Assembly (NCBI GenBank): GCA_001599755.1
Contig: BCHX01000004.1
Location: forward strand, 1,364,001-1,428,000
Length of the DNA: 64,000 nt
Direction of reading: 5' to 3'
From: Gliomastix tumulicola
Lineage: Eukaryota > Ascomycota > Sordariomycetes > Hypocreales > Bionectriaceae
Shown here in pieces: positions 19,834-30,906 of the stretch (position 1 is the stretch's first letter; each line of letters begins with the position of its first letter). A program made the position numbers and the translations under genes. The notes beneath the pieces are model-generated. The model was given only the letters and a program-made list of their open reading frames with translations, was not told where the DNA came from and did no database searches.

Positions 19834-20471
19834 CGTGTCAGCGTCCGAGACCCTTCCGAGTACCTTGTCACTGAATTCAATAGCATGTTACTGCTAGTCA
19901 GGTGACCACCTTATATGCTCCCATTGTGCTCGCTCTCCCCGGCCGGGGTCGCTCGCCCCGTCTTCGTCCGGCCATGATGTTTGTCTCCCCACATTCCCCG
20001 GTGGGATTTAAGCTACCCGCGTCAATACGCAGCGATGCGGCTGGAACGTTCGAGGCCAAAAGTCCTCACGGTTGCCGGACGAATCATCGGGCTTGATGGA
20101 AAGCTACGGTGAGCGGCTGGAATCACCGGACCACTCCGACGGCAAGACCTGATACTTGAGGATACTCTACGAGGTTTAGGGGGTGAAATGTAGTAGTCTC
20201 TCTCTCCCCGGGAGTTAGTTGCTGGAGCCCGGGCATCGGGCGACTTGACGGCCGTCGAAACGCCCGGCACGCGAGGCTTCTTCAGCCACTAGCTGTCACT
20301 AACCCCTGTGCTGTCGTTCGATTCCCCCACACTCTCCTCCCAGACCGTAATGGCCGGCACAACTCGGCAGCGGGACACGAGTGCAATGTTTCCCCGAACG
20401 ACCCCAGACTCCACCCCGGTGACACAGTTCTGTATTCTCCTATATCAGAGAGGGAAGTGGCCTCTTCTCAG
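19834..20471. other. Divergent promoter, GH43 / sugar transporter
   Basis: No gene supported. The shared spacer suggests joint induction of the galactanase-like enzyme and the transporter; no specific site stands out. Confidence 0.6.
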
Positions 20472-22142
20472 ATGCCTCCAACCACAACCGACATCTCCAT
20501 CTCCTCCCGAGTGCCAGCACAGACGACACAGCCGGAACCGGAGCCATCGACCATGGCTGGAGCAATCGTCACGGAAGAAAGCAGCCCGCACCAGGGCGCC
20601 GATGAATTCAACGGCCTCGTCCTCCACGATGTCATCCCCCGCGACCGCAAGCCCTGGTACAGCGACTGGACGCTGTGGAAGCTCAACCTGGTCCTCCTCT
20701 GCGGCCTGCTGACGCAGACGGCCACGGGCTTCGATGCGAGCATGCTCAACGGCATGCAGTCGCTCCCGCAGTGGCAGGTCTTCTTCGGCACGCCCATGGG
20801 CACGCGCCTCGGCGCCATGACGTTCGGTCCCAACGGCGGCGTCCTCATCTCCATCCTCATCTCGTCCCAGCTCTGCGACTGGTTCGGCCGTCGTATCCCC
20901 ATCTTTGGCGGGTCGCTGCTTGTCATCATCGGCGCCGTCATCCAGACCGTGGCAACCAACTACGCCATGTTCGTCGCGTCGCGCTTCGTGATCGGTTTCG
21001 GCCTGGGTATTGTCTCGACTGCGAGCCCGCCTCTGCTGTCCGAGGTGGCGTACCCCACGCACCGCGCCCAGATCGTGTCCTTCTTGATGGTCTCGTGGCC
21101 GCTTGGCTCCCTCTTGGCGGCATGGGTCACGTACGGCACCTTCAAGATCGACAGCTCGTGGTCTTGGCGACTTCCCAGCCTGCTGCAGTGCGTCTTCTCC
21201 ATCCTCCAGGCCTGTCTGGTCTTCTTCTGCCCGGAGTCGCCCCGATGGCTCATCTACAAGGGCCGGTACGAGGAGGCCAGGGCCATCCTCGTCAAGTGGC
21301 ACGGCTACGGGGACCCGAACTCCCGGCTCGCCCGCTTCGAGATGGCGGAGATCTCGGCTACGCTCGAGGTCGAGAAGATCCAGAAGCGGTCGCGCTGGGC
21401 AGAGTACATCTCCTCCAGGGGCAACTGGCACCGCTTCTTCCTGGCGCTGTACATCCCCGCCATGCTGCAGTGGTCCGGCAACGCCCTGACCTCGTACTAC
21501 CTCTCCAAGGTGCTCAACTCGATCAACATCACCGACCACAAGACGCAGCTCATCCTCAACGGCGGCCTGCAGATCTGGGGCTTCCTCTCCGCGTGCGTCT
21601 TCGCCACGCTCACGGAGAAGGCCGGTCGACGCAGGCTCTTCCTCGTCGGCATGCTGGGCATGGGGATCTCCTACGTCATCTGGACGATCTGCTCCGCGGT
21701 CAACCAGGAGACGGGCTTCAAGCACATGGGTCTCGCCGGGGCCGTCCTCACCTTCATCTTTGTCTTCTCCTTCTGGTACCACGCCTGCTCGCCCATCGGC
21801 GCGACCTACATCATGGAGGTGACCCCGTACTCCCTCCGGGCCAAGGCGTCCATGCTCTACCAGCTCACGGGCAACCTGGCGGGCGTCTACAACGCCTTTG
21901 CGAATCCCGTGGCGATGGAGGCGATCGCGTGGAAGTACTACATCGTGTGGTGCGTGGCCATCTTCTTTCACCTGACCCTCATCTGGTTCTTCTTCCCGGA
22001 GACCAAGGGCCGGTCTCTCGAGGAGGTGGCTCTGATCTTCGATGGGCCGGACGCTGCGGTTGGACCTAATGCCGTGAAGCAGATGGATCTGCACATCCAG
22101 CAGGAGGAGACTGTGCCTGACGCCGATGGGAAGGGCAGGTAG
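20472..22142 (+). CDS. MFS sugar transporter (lactose-permease/hexose-transporter-like)
   Basis: Intronless, 556 residues from MPPTTTDISIS. Twelve transmembrane segments with sugar-porter signatures: QLCDWFGRRIPI between TM2 and TM3, PESPRWLIYKGRYEEA after TM6, EKAGRRRLFLVG between TM8 and TM9, and PETKGRSLEEV after TM12. It resembles fungal lactose permease-type porters. Codons end almost always in C or G, which gives long open frames on other strands that are not genes. It is divergent from the GH43 enzyme, so it probably imports the sugar that enzyme releases (inference). Confidence 0.93.
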   Translation: MPPTTTDISISSRVPAQTTQPEPEPSTMAGAIVTEESSPHQGADEFNGLVLHDVIPRDRKPWYSDWTLWKLNLVLLCGLLTQTATGFDASMLNGMQSLPQWQVFFGTPMGTRLGAMTFGPNGGVLISILISSQLCDWFGRRIPIFGGSLLVIIGAVIQTVATNYAMFVASRFVIGFGLGIVSTASPPLLSEVAYPTHRAQIVSFLMVSWPLGSLLAAWVTYGTFKIDSSWSWRLPSLLQCVFSILQACLVFFCPESPRWLIYKGRYEEARAILVKWHGYGDPNSRLARFEMAEISATLEVEKIQKRSRWAEYISSRGNWHRFFLALYIPAMLQWSGNALTSYYLSKVLNSINITDHKTQLILNGGLQIWGFLSACVFATLTEKAGRRRLFLVGMLGMGISYVIWTICSAVNQETGFKHMGLAGAVLTFIFVFSFWYHACSPIGATYIMEVTPYSLRAKASMLYQLTGNLAGVYNAFANPVAMEAIAWKYYIVWCVAIFFHLTLIWFFFPETKGRSLEEVALIFDGPDAAVGPNAVKQMDLHIQQEETVPDADGKGR

Positions 22143-22652
22143 TTTGCCCTATCGGCGGCCATCGCTCATGAGTGTATAGAAACATAGCTGTTCAGGACAG
22201 CCCAGGGACAGCTCAGGGACCTTTCTCTGGCTTTGTTTTGGCGCCACCTAGATACCTGCAACCGCTGTAGTATTTAAATCTGCAATAAAATACTAACTAC
22301 AATCTACCTGCTTAAGAATAAAGTCTCCCCTTGACACCCTAATTTGGATACTAGAAAAGACCTGGAGCGATTGGTGGCACGCTTGAGCTTCAATGTGCCA
22401 CGGCGCGCTGCACCCACAACAGTTGCGGTGCTCTGCCCCAAACGAGAGGCATCGTCGCGTATTTATAGCTATGCAATCAACAGCACGTGTCAGATGATAA
22501 TCGAGACGAGCACGGCTGATGGTGATTCACGGTCGGAGAGCTCATTAGCGTAGCAAAGATCAGACAATGTAGGCCAAGCTCGCAACAAATCTGATTGAAA
22601 AGCAAATCTCGCGACGGCATGCATCTTATCTTCTGACAGGATTCTGCGTCTA
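22143..22652. other. Convergent intergenic spacer
   Basis: No gene supported; AT-rich after the transporter stop, as expected for a 3' region. Confidence 0.6.
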
Positions 22653-23501
22653 CTAAAGCCTTTCAAACTCCTCAGGTAGCTTCTCTCTATTTACCCAAGC
22701 CGATACTCCTTGAGCAAAGAGCTCTGGAAACTGCATGTCCCATCCATGCGTTGCCTCCCTTAACACAACTGCTCCTGATCCATCCTCAGACCACGCTTCG
22801 CCCTGGTCTGTCCGCCTGCTCCTCAACGCATCAGCAGTTCTCTCTATCATAGGCACATCATCCCCCTTAGCCCCCGCGATAGAGAGAGTCCGTACTTTCA
22901 ACTGCCGCACGTGATCCAAAGTGAAGGACAAGATCCACGGGAACATATCCTGGACCAGCTGCCAGCTGAGGTTTCCCCTCATCTCCGCCACCAACTCGTC
23001 ACTGAGTCGTAGGCCAAGTAACGAAAGTTGATACCGGTATACCCAGTCGGGCAGCCAATGCAGCATGAGCCTCATGGTATAATAGGTTACTCGTGTCCAG
23101 CGCGCCAGGAACAAGCGTCTGCCAACCAATGGAGCGGCGCCTGTGACGAAGAGCGAGAGTACGAGCTCGGGCTGGTCCAACGCGAGGTACTGCCCTACGT
23201 AGCCGCCCATGGAGGTACCGACGACGTGGGCCTTCCCGCCGTGGGCGTGCAATCGGATGAGCTGTGCGACATGCGAGGCCGATTTGTCGGTCGTGCCCGG
23301 TCTGATGTGGCGTGATGCAGAATGCAGCGGTAGGTCGGGGAGGAGGACGTGAAAGTCCGAGAGATGCGGCAGGACGAGCGCAAACTCGAGACCACACGTA
23401 AAGCCTCCATGAAGAAGGACAATGGTTGTCGGCCTATCGTCATTCCATGAGGTAAAAGACAATGACGTGGCGGGTGAGTCTGCTGATGAAGGCAAGGCCA
23501 T
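22653..23501 (-). CDS. Alpha/beta-hydrolase fold protein
   Basis: Intronless, 282 residues from MALPSSADSP. VLLHGGFTCG forms the oxyanion region, VVGTSMGGYVGQYLAL is the nucleophile elbow with the catalytic Ser, and ATHGWDMQF near the C-terminus carries the His. The acid is probably in the AGAKGDDVPM loop. The closest general group is the AB hydrolase-1 family of small esterases or C-C hydrolases. No signal peptide. Substrate unknown, and no functional link to its neighbours is evident. Confidence 0.85.
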   Translation of the reverse strand: MALPSSADSPATSLSFTSWNDDRPTTIVLLHGGFTCGLEFALVLPHLSDFHVLLPDLPLHSASRHIRPGTTDKSASHVAQLIRLHAHGGKAHVVGTSMGGYVGQYLALDQPELVLSLFVTGAAPLVGRRLFLARWTRVTYYTMRLMLHWLPDWVYRYQLSLLGLRLSDELVAEMRGNLSWQLVQDMFPWILSFTLDHVRQLKVRTLSIAGAKGDDVPMIERTADALRSRRTDQGEAWSEDGSGAVVLREATHGWDMQFPELFAQGVSAWVNREKLPEEFERL

Positions 23502-24381
23502 GGTGAACAATGTGAAGCAGGAAAGTCTCTGAGATGGAAATGATGAGCGCAAAGTTTAGACCTCTATTACATATACCTGTCGACTCTACTTCGTAGTCGT
23601 GAAGTGGAATTGGTTCGGACCCGTGTAAACGCCTAAAGGCCGAGCGAAACTGTGCGCCTGAGCGGTTCCAGGCTAGTTTCGGTGTCCGCAAGGCGTCTTT
23701 AAAGCCGGGCGCCATCTATCCCCATGGGCCCCCTGAACTCATTGTCTTGGCTCTTCGTGAGACCCCCCCCCCCCCCCCCCCCCCCCGGGGGCTCATCAAC
23801 TCTAAGGGATCTTGTCTGATATATGTGCTGAGCAGCTAACACATCGGGTTATGAGCCATAAGGGCATCGCTGAGATGCAGCCCCCCGGGAGCCTGAGCCA
23901 TGGATGATAGATGTATACCGGTAACGTCATTGAGGAAACAAGAAAAGCCTCCTCTATCTTACAGTGTGTCCCATGTTCGCCAGTTCGTGTTGGACCACGC
24001 CGAAGATAAATAGTCACCGATGATGCTGGGATGATGCTACCCAGTCTGGTATAGCAGGGCCACATCAAGCAAAGGCCACAAAAGATACAATTTCATGACG
24101 TGTTGAAGTCAGGGATCATGTCGCAGTCTAGGCAGGACTTCGGTGACGCGTCGTTTACAGACCCTTGAAATAAATGCGTCTCGATTTCCCTTTTTGCATA
24201 GATTGATGCGGTTCAAAAGCAGTAGTTAACTCCAGCAGCCTCAGGGTGAACATCTAGGGCCTGTCAGAAATCTTTTGGAGGTGTGTACCATTACTTGTTG
24301 TGAATGATTCATGTTTTGTATCTCATTGACTAACATATCACAGAAGCTTTGGCACCCTCGCCCGGCAGGGAATTAGCAAGT
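23502..24381. other. Intergenic with poly-C tract
   Basis: About 880 bp with no gene I can support; it holds the C24 tract listed below. A TTGACTAACATATCACAG stretch at 24327-24344 looks like a branch point and acceptor, so the SnoaL gene could have an upstream exon that I could not place. Confidence 0.5.
23763..23791. repeat. Homopolymer C24 followed by G5
   Basis: Twenty-four Cs run directly into five Gs. Such runs are error-prone in sequencing and replication; true length is uncertain. Confidence 0.9.
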
Positions 24382-24807
24382 ATGAGTGCGCCCGGAGAAA
24401 GGAAGGCGGGAGGCAACCGGGACGTGATACAGCGACTGTATGAGGCTTTCGCTCGCGGAGACATGCCAGCAGCCCTAGCAGAGATGCACGACGATATCGA
24501 GTGGAACGAAGCCGAGAATTTCATCTACGCCGACAGGAATCCATATCGATCACCAGCTGCTGTGGCAGAGGGCGTTTTTGGCAGACTCGTAGCAGATTGG
24601 GAGAACTACAAGGCCACGGCCTCAACGATCCTCGAAGCCGACGATGATACCGTCGTCGGGCTGGGCAGGTCTAGTGGTACTAACCGGGCCACGGGGAAGC
24701 CACTGGATGCTCAATTTGTTCACATCTGGAAGTTGAAGCAGGGCAAGATCGTTGGGTTCCAACAGTACATTGACACGCTGCAGGTCCATCAGGCGACGCT
24801 GTCATGA
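24382..24807 (+). CDS. SnoaL-like (NTF2-fold) protein
   Basis: 141 residues from MSAPGERKAGGNRD. It has the standard order of the SnoaL fold: VIQRLYEAFARGDMPAALAEMHDDIEWNE at the N-terminus, then GVFGRLVADWENYKATASTILEADDDTVVGLG, then DAQFVHIWKLKQGKIVGFQQYIDT at the end. Members are small enzymes (cyclases, isomerases, hydroxylase-like) or have no known activity. It converges on a Zn2Cys6 regulator that is in turn divergent from an SDR, a layout common in small specialised-metabolism loci. No catalytic assignment is possible. Confidence 0.85.
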   Translation: MSAPGERKAGGNRDVIQRLYEAFARGDMPAALAEMHDDIEWNEAENFIYADRNPYRSPAAVAEGVFGRLVADWENYKATASTILEADDDTVVGLGRSSGTNRATGKPLDAQFVHIWKLKQGKIVGFQQYIDTLQVHQATLS

Positions 24808-24820
24808 TAGGAGTAGGGAT

Positions 24821-24830
24821 GGGGGGGGGG
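24821..24830. repeat. G10 homopolymer
   Basis: Ten Gs between the SnoaL stop and the convergent regulator stop. Confidence 0.9.
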
Positions 24831-24847
24831 CTTAATATTGCTACATA

Positions 24848-26781
24848 TCATGCAAAAGAAGGCATCGTCTTGCAGCCACTGATGACAACATCAAGCTTGG
24901 CCATGTACTCCAGCTCTCGCTCCGTCTCCAGATCCTCCAACGTCCAGGCACTCTGTATCATGTCCTTGACAATCTGCATCCCGGCCGTAGGTAATACCTC
25001 CTGCGTCTTATCCAGGCAGTCGAGAATGATGATTCTCTGCTCGTCGTCCCGCGCCTCGCACGCGATGATGAAAATGGGGAAACCGTACCTACAAACCTCC
25101 AGCACCTTGAGAAGACCAAACGCCGCGTTGGCCCACGCGTCAAGCTTCGCAGACGTGCCCGAGAAGCTGTTTGACGCACGCTCGAGGTAAATGAGGGCTG
25201 CAAGGCGGTAGAGCTCAATGACGGCAGCCTGGCGGCGGCCTTCGGAGTCCAGGATGGTGAGGTCGGCTGGTCGATTCTCCTCACTTACGTGACGGCCGTT
25301 GCCAATACTCTCCAGCTCGTGTTCGAGAGATCCAAGTTCCCTCCTGTATTTTGCACTGTGGTATTGGGGGTGGGACGAATCAAGAATGTTCTGGAACACG
25401 TCTGCCAGAGGCCACAATATGCTGTGTGGTGGCGTCGTGTCGCCAGTCAACTGAAAGAGGTTCAACTGATCAGTCCAAGCTGTCCATTAAAGAAACTCGT
25501 GAAGCTTGGAGCTTACCTTTGAAATGCTTTTGACGATGTCCGTCATTGCCATTGTATTCTGACGCATGGCAGCCTGCTGGGGGTGAGTTGCATCCTCAGC
25601 CATGGGCCAGATATCTCTTCGCTTCCAGTGCTTGAGGGCGAACTGCGCAGATACGTCGTAGTGGTAGAGCCAGTCTGTCATCTCGATGAACTCGCTTGGA
25701 ATCGTGTGTTTGTCCAGGCTCACGGCCCTGACCAACTGCTTTGCGCCGGTGACGTAGAGGAACCACGGCCCCGAGGCTTGGAAGTTTCCATGAATCTATA
25801 TGCACACGACCAATTAGTACCATATTAGTAAACCGGGAAGAGAAAGAAATTATGTAACGTTTAGCTTCGGCAACAGTCAGGGCGGCCTACCTCAAAGCAG
25901 CAAAGCAGCATCCCAGCTGCCACATGCTGGACAACCGTAGAGCCAGTGATGCCAGCCTTGGCCGACTTCTCCAACGCGCGCAACGCTGCCCCCTGAAGCC
26001 CAATACTTTCCATATCCGGACCGTGCCGCAGGAGAGACGAGACAGCAAGGGTGGAATACAAGACGGCCTGCGACAATGCCGAGTCGTCGCGGAAGGCTAG
26101 TCGCATGAGAATGCCCACCAAAAGCTGAGACCCAGCCTCGCATATGAGGGCCTCTGCGGCTATGAGATGGACTGGTATGCAGAGGTTAGGGGGGGTTCTA
26201 ATTTCCACTTCGGAATGTATTTCTTCAGACTTACAGTATTGGAGCAGCGTGTGGCGAGAAGCATCCAGTCTGGTCGGCATCCATGATAGCCCCGTTGTAA
26301 AGGTCAAAGGTGGTTCTATGAGCTTGAAATGCTTCCCTGCATTGCAAGAGTTCAGATTAAGTACTCGACCAGCAAATCTGCCAGGCAACACTTGCGACAA
26401 AACTCACCTCGGATAGAGTCTAGCGATGAAAGATAGTGATGTGCGCCTACATCCTGGACACCGACATTGGTCCACCGAGAAGGGCTTATTCGGCGTGAGT
26501 GAGCCGGTGAAGATTCGCGGGGCTCAGGGCCTAGAAGTGCCCTCTTCTTGTTATTCGGCTTCGGCCACGAGAGGCGCTGGACATTGTACCCTGGACATGC
26601 CCTCCGGCCCCGCGTGCAATTGGAGCAGTGCGGTTCTCTCAGGTCGCAGCGAAGGCGTCGCTCTGCTCTCGTTCTCTCGACATCAATCATGTGCCCCCCG
26701 GAAGTAGGACGGGCTGGGCTCCGTTCGTTCAGGGGGTCCGTACTCACCTCTACAGGGTCCACAGGCTGCTGAAGGCATCAT
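24848..26781 (-). CDS. Zn2Cys6 transcription factor with intron-split zinc cluster
   Basis: Six exons are inferred: 26781-26748, 26662-26408, 26336-26235, 26171-25891, 25795-25517 and about 25450-24848 (the last acceptor could be 25465). The first 34-nt exon encodes MMPSAACGPC plus Arg; splicing to 26662 continues with ERRLRC. This restores a perfect zinc cluster (Cys 7, 10, 17, 24, 27, 34; C-x2-C-x6-C-x6-C-x2-C-x6-C). Without this splice the first two Cys are missing, so I regard it as correct. The C-terminal region is helical and matches the usual fungal regulatory domain in length (about 520 residues in total). A GTAAGTGAGG sequence near 25288 could be a further donor; I left it coding. 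Divergent from the SDR at 27437. Confidence 0.82.
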
Positions 26782-27436
26782 AAAGGAGACGCACCCTCGT
26801 TACGTGGCGTCCGGTTCTGCCTGAAGTCGAGGTCGCTGCGAGTCGGCCGCTCTGTAAACAGTATACGATAAAATGAAAGGCAAGAACGAAGAAAGTTGCC
26901 CAAATCCTCGATGCAGGAACGGGGTCTCTTGGGCTTGGGTTTCTGGACTAGCCTGCTTATCAATCCGAAATAGCGCAGTTTCTGACAGCCTGGCAGCTCT
27001 GGCTTGGTATTGGCCCCCCGGCATAAATCCGATCTCCACCAAGAGGTCTTCTTTTGGTGTTTTGGCAACTTTTTTCGGCGCCAGTGATGCCTTGAGCTGG
27101 ACCTTATTATCCACTTTGCGACGGACCGAGTCGTGGTCGTATCATAGACTCAAGGGCTTCTATACCAACAGGTCGTTGGAATCACCAGATGACAAATGTC
27201 CGAAGGCCATGGACTCCATGGAATTGGTGATCTTGTTCGAAGCTTCTATTGTAATTATAGCATTCGGTGGACGTGAGCGTGGCTATATATACGTACCCAA
27301 CGGACCGCCGTACGAGTCTCTCTTCTCCTCCAAGCACCCATCAATTGTCCATCAATCTGGCCATTCAAGTCTCAACCTAACTTCAATCACAACCCCATCA
27401 CCTTCATCAAAGCTATCACGCATTCAACTCGCCATA
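26782..27436. other. Divergent promoter, Zn2Cys6 regulator / SDR
   Basis: An open frame runs in from 26873 into the SDR start, but has no protein character before the SDR's own ATG. The SDR TATA box is at 27284-27291. Confidence 0.6.
27284..27291 (+). promoter_or_regulatory. TATA box of the SDR at 27437
   Basis: TATATATA about 150 bp upstream of the ATG. Confidence 0.45.
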
Positions 27437-28492
27437 ATGTCTTCCTACGTCGTCGCAGGAGCCTCGCGAGGCCTTGGTGTAAGTCAAGACTGATACCTGC
27501 AATGATCGTGAGAACTTAAGATGTGTTGACACGCCATCATCTAGTTCGAGTTCCTCCGCCAGCTCTCCGAGAACCCAGCCAACACCGTCATCGGCCTCGT
27601 TCGCAGCGTTGACGCCGCCAAGGGCAAGGTGGCCAAGGAGCTGAACCGGCCCAACGTCCACATTCTCCATGCCGACTTTGAGAACCACAAGACATTCGCC
27701 GTAAGCTACTGATCACGTCCTTCTCCATGTGGGCGATGGCTAACACGAGAATCAGACTGCTGCGGATGAGGCTTCCAAGATCCTTGGTGGAAAGCTCGAT
27801 TACCTCATTGGCAACGCTGCTCAGGGCTGGGATCTCTACGGTCTGCGCATGAGCGAACTGTTAGTATTCACCCTTGAACTGCCCATGCCGAAAAAGAGAC
27901 TGACACAATGTTCAACAGCGGCAAGGAGCCCGAGGTCTTTGACAAGGCGCTCAAGGACACCTTCAACGTCAACGCCGTCGCCTACGCCCACCTGTTCAAC
28001 AGCTTCATGCCCCTGGTCCTGCAGGGCAGCGCCAAGAAAGTCATTGCCCTGTCGACCGGCCTGGCCGACCTCGAGCTCACCAGGGATCTGGACCTCTGGA
28101 TGGCCATCCCCTACTGCGTCTCCAAGGCCGCCCTCAACATGGTCATTGCCAAGTTCAGCGCCGAGTACCGCGAGAAGGGTGTCCTCGTTCTGGGCATGTC
28201 TCCCGGTGTCGTTGCCACGAACGACTTGTCTGATGGTGAGTCGCGATCACTGATGTTTTTTGATTGCCACGGATATTGATAACTAACTTACTATTTTCTA
28301 GCACCCGAGTCGCTTCAGCAAGCGTTCCAGGCTTTGGCTGCGAAGTTGATCGAGTACGATCCGGAGTGGAAGGGTCCCATCACGCCCGAGCAGTCGGTCA
28401 AGCAGATTCTGTCCGTGGTTGAGAAGAACACCATTGAGACCGGCAACGCTGGTGATATGATTTCTCACCTGGGTAACAAGACATGGATTTAA
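27437..28492 (+). CDS. Short-chain dehydrogenase/reductase
   Basis: Five exons: 27437-27478, 27545-27700, 27756-27859, 27919-28235 and 28302-28492. The product begins MSSYVVAGASRGLG with the cofactor loop; GLVRSVDAA follows beta-2 and suggests NADP(H). YLIGNAAQG stands in place of NNAG. ALSTGLAD and then PYCVSKAALNM hold Ser, Tyr and Lys of the active site. GMSPGVVATND is the usual PG segment. The family resembles fungal SDRs related to carbonyl reductase / C-factor. Divergent from a Zn2Cys6 gene, which probably controls it. Substrate unknown. Confidence 0.87.
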
Positions 28493-28601
28493 TAAGCTAG
28501 TATTCTCTTAGATAGGACGACACTATCGATGCATATGCCTAGACGAGGTATACTTCTTTGAATAGCCGCTGCCGTTTCACTACGCAACCCTTTCTAGGGT
28601 C

Positions 28602-30080
28602 TTAAAGCTTCGGACCCTCGTTTTGGTGGTCAATGTTGACACCAATCTCCTCCTTCACCTGCACCATCACCGTCTCTCGCTTGTCCTTGTCAAAAAGCTT
28701 GTCCACCTCCTCAAGCGACAGGCCCCTAGTCTCTACCCACAAGAAGACGACAAACAGAATCAGAAGCACATCGAAACACGCGTTCACAAAATAGAACTGG
28801 TATCCTATCGCTTCCAGCCCGAACGGGATCACCATCGTGGCGAACAGTCCGCACAACTTGGTGGTACAGGTGTAGATGCTCATGCCGACGGCACGCACGT
28901 CATAAGACAGGACCTCGGGCGGGTACAGAACGGTGAGAGGCGTGATCCCCCACGCATACACCGCGTTGTACAGGAAGATGGTGCTGAGAGTGCCGTAGAT
29001 GCCAGGTGCATACGTTGACGTGCCGTACAGCTTGGTCAGACCGCCGAGGATGAAGAGCACGACGACCTGGCCGGCCAGGGACCCCGAGCAGAGCGTCTTA
29101 CGCCCGACTTTGTCTGCGAACCAAGAGGCGATGACTGCGACTACGAGCGTCCAGGCGGTGAGAATGATATTGATCTGCAGCTGCGTGGTGGGATCCGTGA
29201 TGCCCGCACCGGACATTATGTCGCCAAAGTAGAACGTGACGATGTTGGTGCCGGGCAGCATGACGATGATGGAGAAGGTGGTCGTGATGAGGAGGCGCTT
29301 TCGGTTTGGCTTGGCTGTGAGCGCCTTTGCAAGGCTGGCGCTCTGCTGCTTTTCGAGATTGATTGTGTCGACGATCTCGCGGTACTGCACCTGGGCGTCG
29401 TCCTCAGTATCGTTTATAATGGACAGAATCTCCAGTGCCTCGTCGTGCCGGTCGTGGGCGATCAGGAAACGCGGCGACTCGGGAACGAACTGGAGGACCA
29501 CGAAGACGAAGGCACAAGGCGCAGCTTGCAGGAGCGACGGGATGCGCCATGCCCACGTCGACGGGATGGACTCGGTGCCGAAGCAAACACCAGAGGCGAT
29601 CAGGGTGCCGATGCCCCAGCAGGCATAGTAGAGACCGAGCGCAAAACCACGGTACTTGACTGGCGTTGACTCGGCCACAAGAGTCGGGGCGGCCGTCTGC
29701 GCGACGGCCATGCCTGTGCCGACGATGAAGCGCCCTGCAATGAACATGCCGATATTCTGGGCAGTTCCCTGGATGATGCTGCCAATCATCGCAATCCCTG
29801 CGGCCCAGAAGATGGCCTCCCGTCTGCCGCGCCAGTCAGCAAGGAAGCCCGAGAAGAGCGAGCCAAAGGCACCGCCCGTGTAGGAGATGGCCGTGTTGAG
29901 GGACTTGGTTGCCGTGGTGAGCTCGAAATAGTTGCTGTAGGTTGGCATCACGTTGAGGCTGCCCATGAGGGAGCTGTTGAACCCGACCATGACAGAGTCG
30001 ATGACAGAGACGAGGATGAGACAGACGATGAGCGTCTTCTGATGCCTCGGGACGAGGCGAGGGATACTCCTGTCGGCCAT
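28602..30080 (-). CDS. MFS sugar transporter (hexose/quinate porter-like)
   Basis: Intronless, 492 residues from MADRSIPRLV. Twelve transmembrane segments and sugar-porter signatures: ADWRGRREAIFW, PESPRFLIAHDRHDEAL, ADKVGRKTL, and VETRGLSLEEVDKLF at the end. It shares an 826-bp divergent promoter with the ADP-ribosylglycohydrolase-like gene. This suggests that the two are expressed together and that the hydrolase acts on something this porter brings in (inference). The transported sugar cannot be named. Confidence 0.92.
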   Translation of the reverse strand: MADRSIPRLVPRHQKTLIVCLILVSVIDSVMVGFNSSLMGSLNVMPTYSNYFELTTATKSLNTAISYTGGAFGSLFSGFLADWRGRREAIFWAAGIAMIGSIIQGTAQNIGMFIAGRFIVGTGMAVAQTAAPTLVAESTPVKYRGFALGLYYACWGIGTLIASGVCFGTESIPSTWAWRIPSLLQAAPCAFVFVVLQFVPESPRFLIAHDRHDEALEILSIINDTEDDAQVQYREIVDTINLEKQQSASLAKALTAKPNRKRLLITTTFSIIVMLPGTNIVTFYFGDIMSGAGITDPTTQLQINIILTAWTLVVAVIASWFADKVGRKTLCSGSLAGQVVVLFILGGLTKLYGTSTYAPGIYGTLSTIFLYNAVYAWGITPLTVLYPPEVLSYDVRAVGMSIYTCTTKLCGLFATMVIPFGLEAIGYQFYFVNACFDVLLILFVVFLWVETRGLSLEEVDKLFDKDKRETVMVQVKEEIGVNIDHQNEGPKL

Positions 30081-30906
30081 GATGACGGCGGTCACGGTGG
30101 TTGCTTTTCTGCGATCAAAGTGCCACCGCTTGTCAGTCGTGAATATCCAGAAGACAGTCGCCTGGGACGGGGAGACCCATTTATACCAGGGCCCCCTCCC
30201 CCCTCATTCACTATCACCGAGAAACGGAGGGAACTCCGATTTCCACGAGCACGAGGTAGTTATCAACGTATTCTTTCAAGCTCGCCAATCCTGGAAGGAT
30301 ACACAGACGAGGCCCCTCCCCCACCTCCGGCTGTTATCTTTTCGCCTATCAGAAGCTCAAGTGGGATAAACTATTCCGTGCAGGGTCCGGGGACGTCGAT
30401 AACCAAAGGTGGGATTTGCTTGCTATCATGCCATATCTGAGTCTTATCTCAGTATCTAGCATCTAGATCCCAAAGCGCTTTTGGTCCCCGAACACGTGCG
30501 AGATCACAATGCTATCGGCCTATGCGGCAGGTTTGGCCGTGTTTCAAATGGACGTAGCCTTTATCCTGGAAATACTTAACGCACGTCAAGAGACTGTTTG
30601 GACCGGGATCGGCAGTCCCCCATAGTGGATATAAGCGAGAGGGGTATTTCCCCCCAAGTTAAGAAGCCAATAGATACGGCACTTACCTCGCCTTGCTCTT
30701 CGCTCTGCTGCTTGTAGCAGTGAGCTCATTCTTTGGCCTGTCGTTTAAGGCACCGAGTGTCTGGAATAGTTAAGAGAGAATTGATATCCCCCTACCGTCA
30801 AGCGGCAACTGCACGGCAACTGCACGGCTCGATCCGCCACCCATCCCTGGTGATTAAGCAGGCCACCATCTCATTAGCCGCAGCCTTCTCGATTTGTGCA
30901 CCAAAA
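30081..30906. other. Divergent promoter, MFS transporter / ADP-ribosylglycohydrolase
   Basis: No separate gene supported. The frame of the downstream gene can be extended back to 30733 but without an ATG, so I treat that stretch as 5' leader. Confidence 0.6.

Noticed and set aside
20445..22094. A 549-residue open frame on the minus strand, and a 464-residue frame on plus, over the MFS gene
   Set aside because: Both are by-products of extreme C/G third-position use in the transporter; their translations are Arg/Asp/Gly-rich with no family features.
26352..26762. The 24848-26781 regulator seemed to lack its first two zinc-cluster cysteines
   Set aside because: A 34-nt first exon (26748-26781) spliced to 26662 supplies them with exact spacing.
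26873..27436. In-frame extension upstream of the SDR at 27437
   Set aside because: The extension covers the TATA box and has no SDR-like sequence; MSSYVVAGASRGLG is a standard SDR start.
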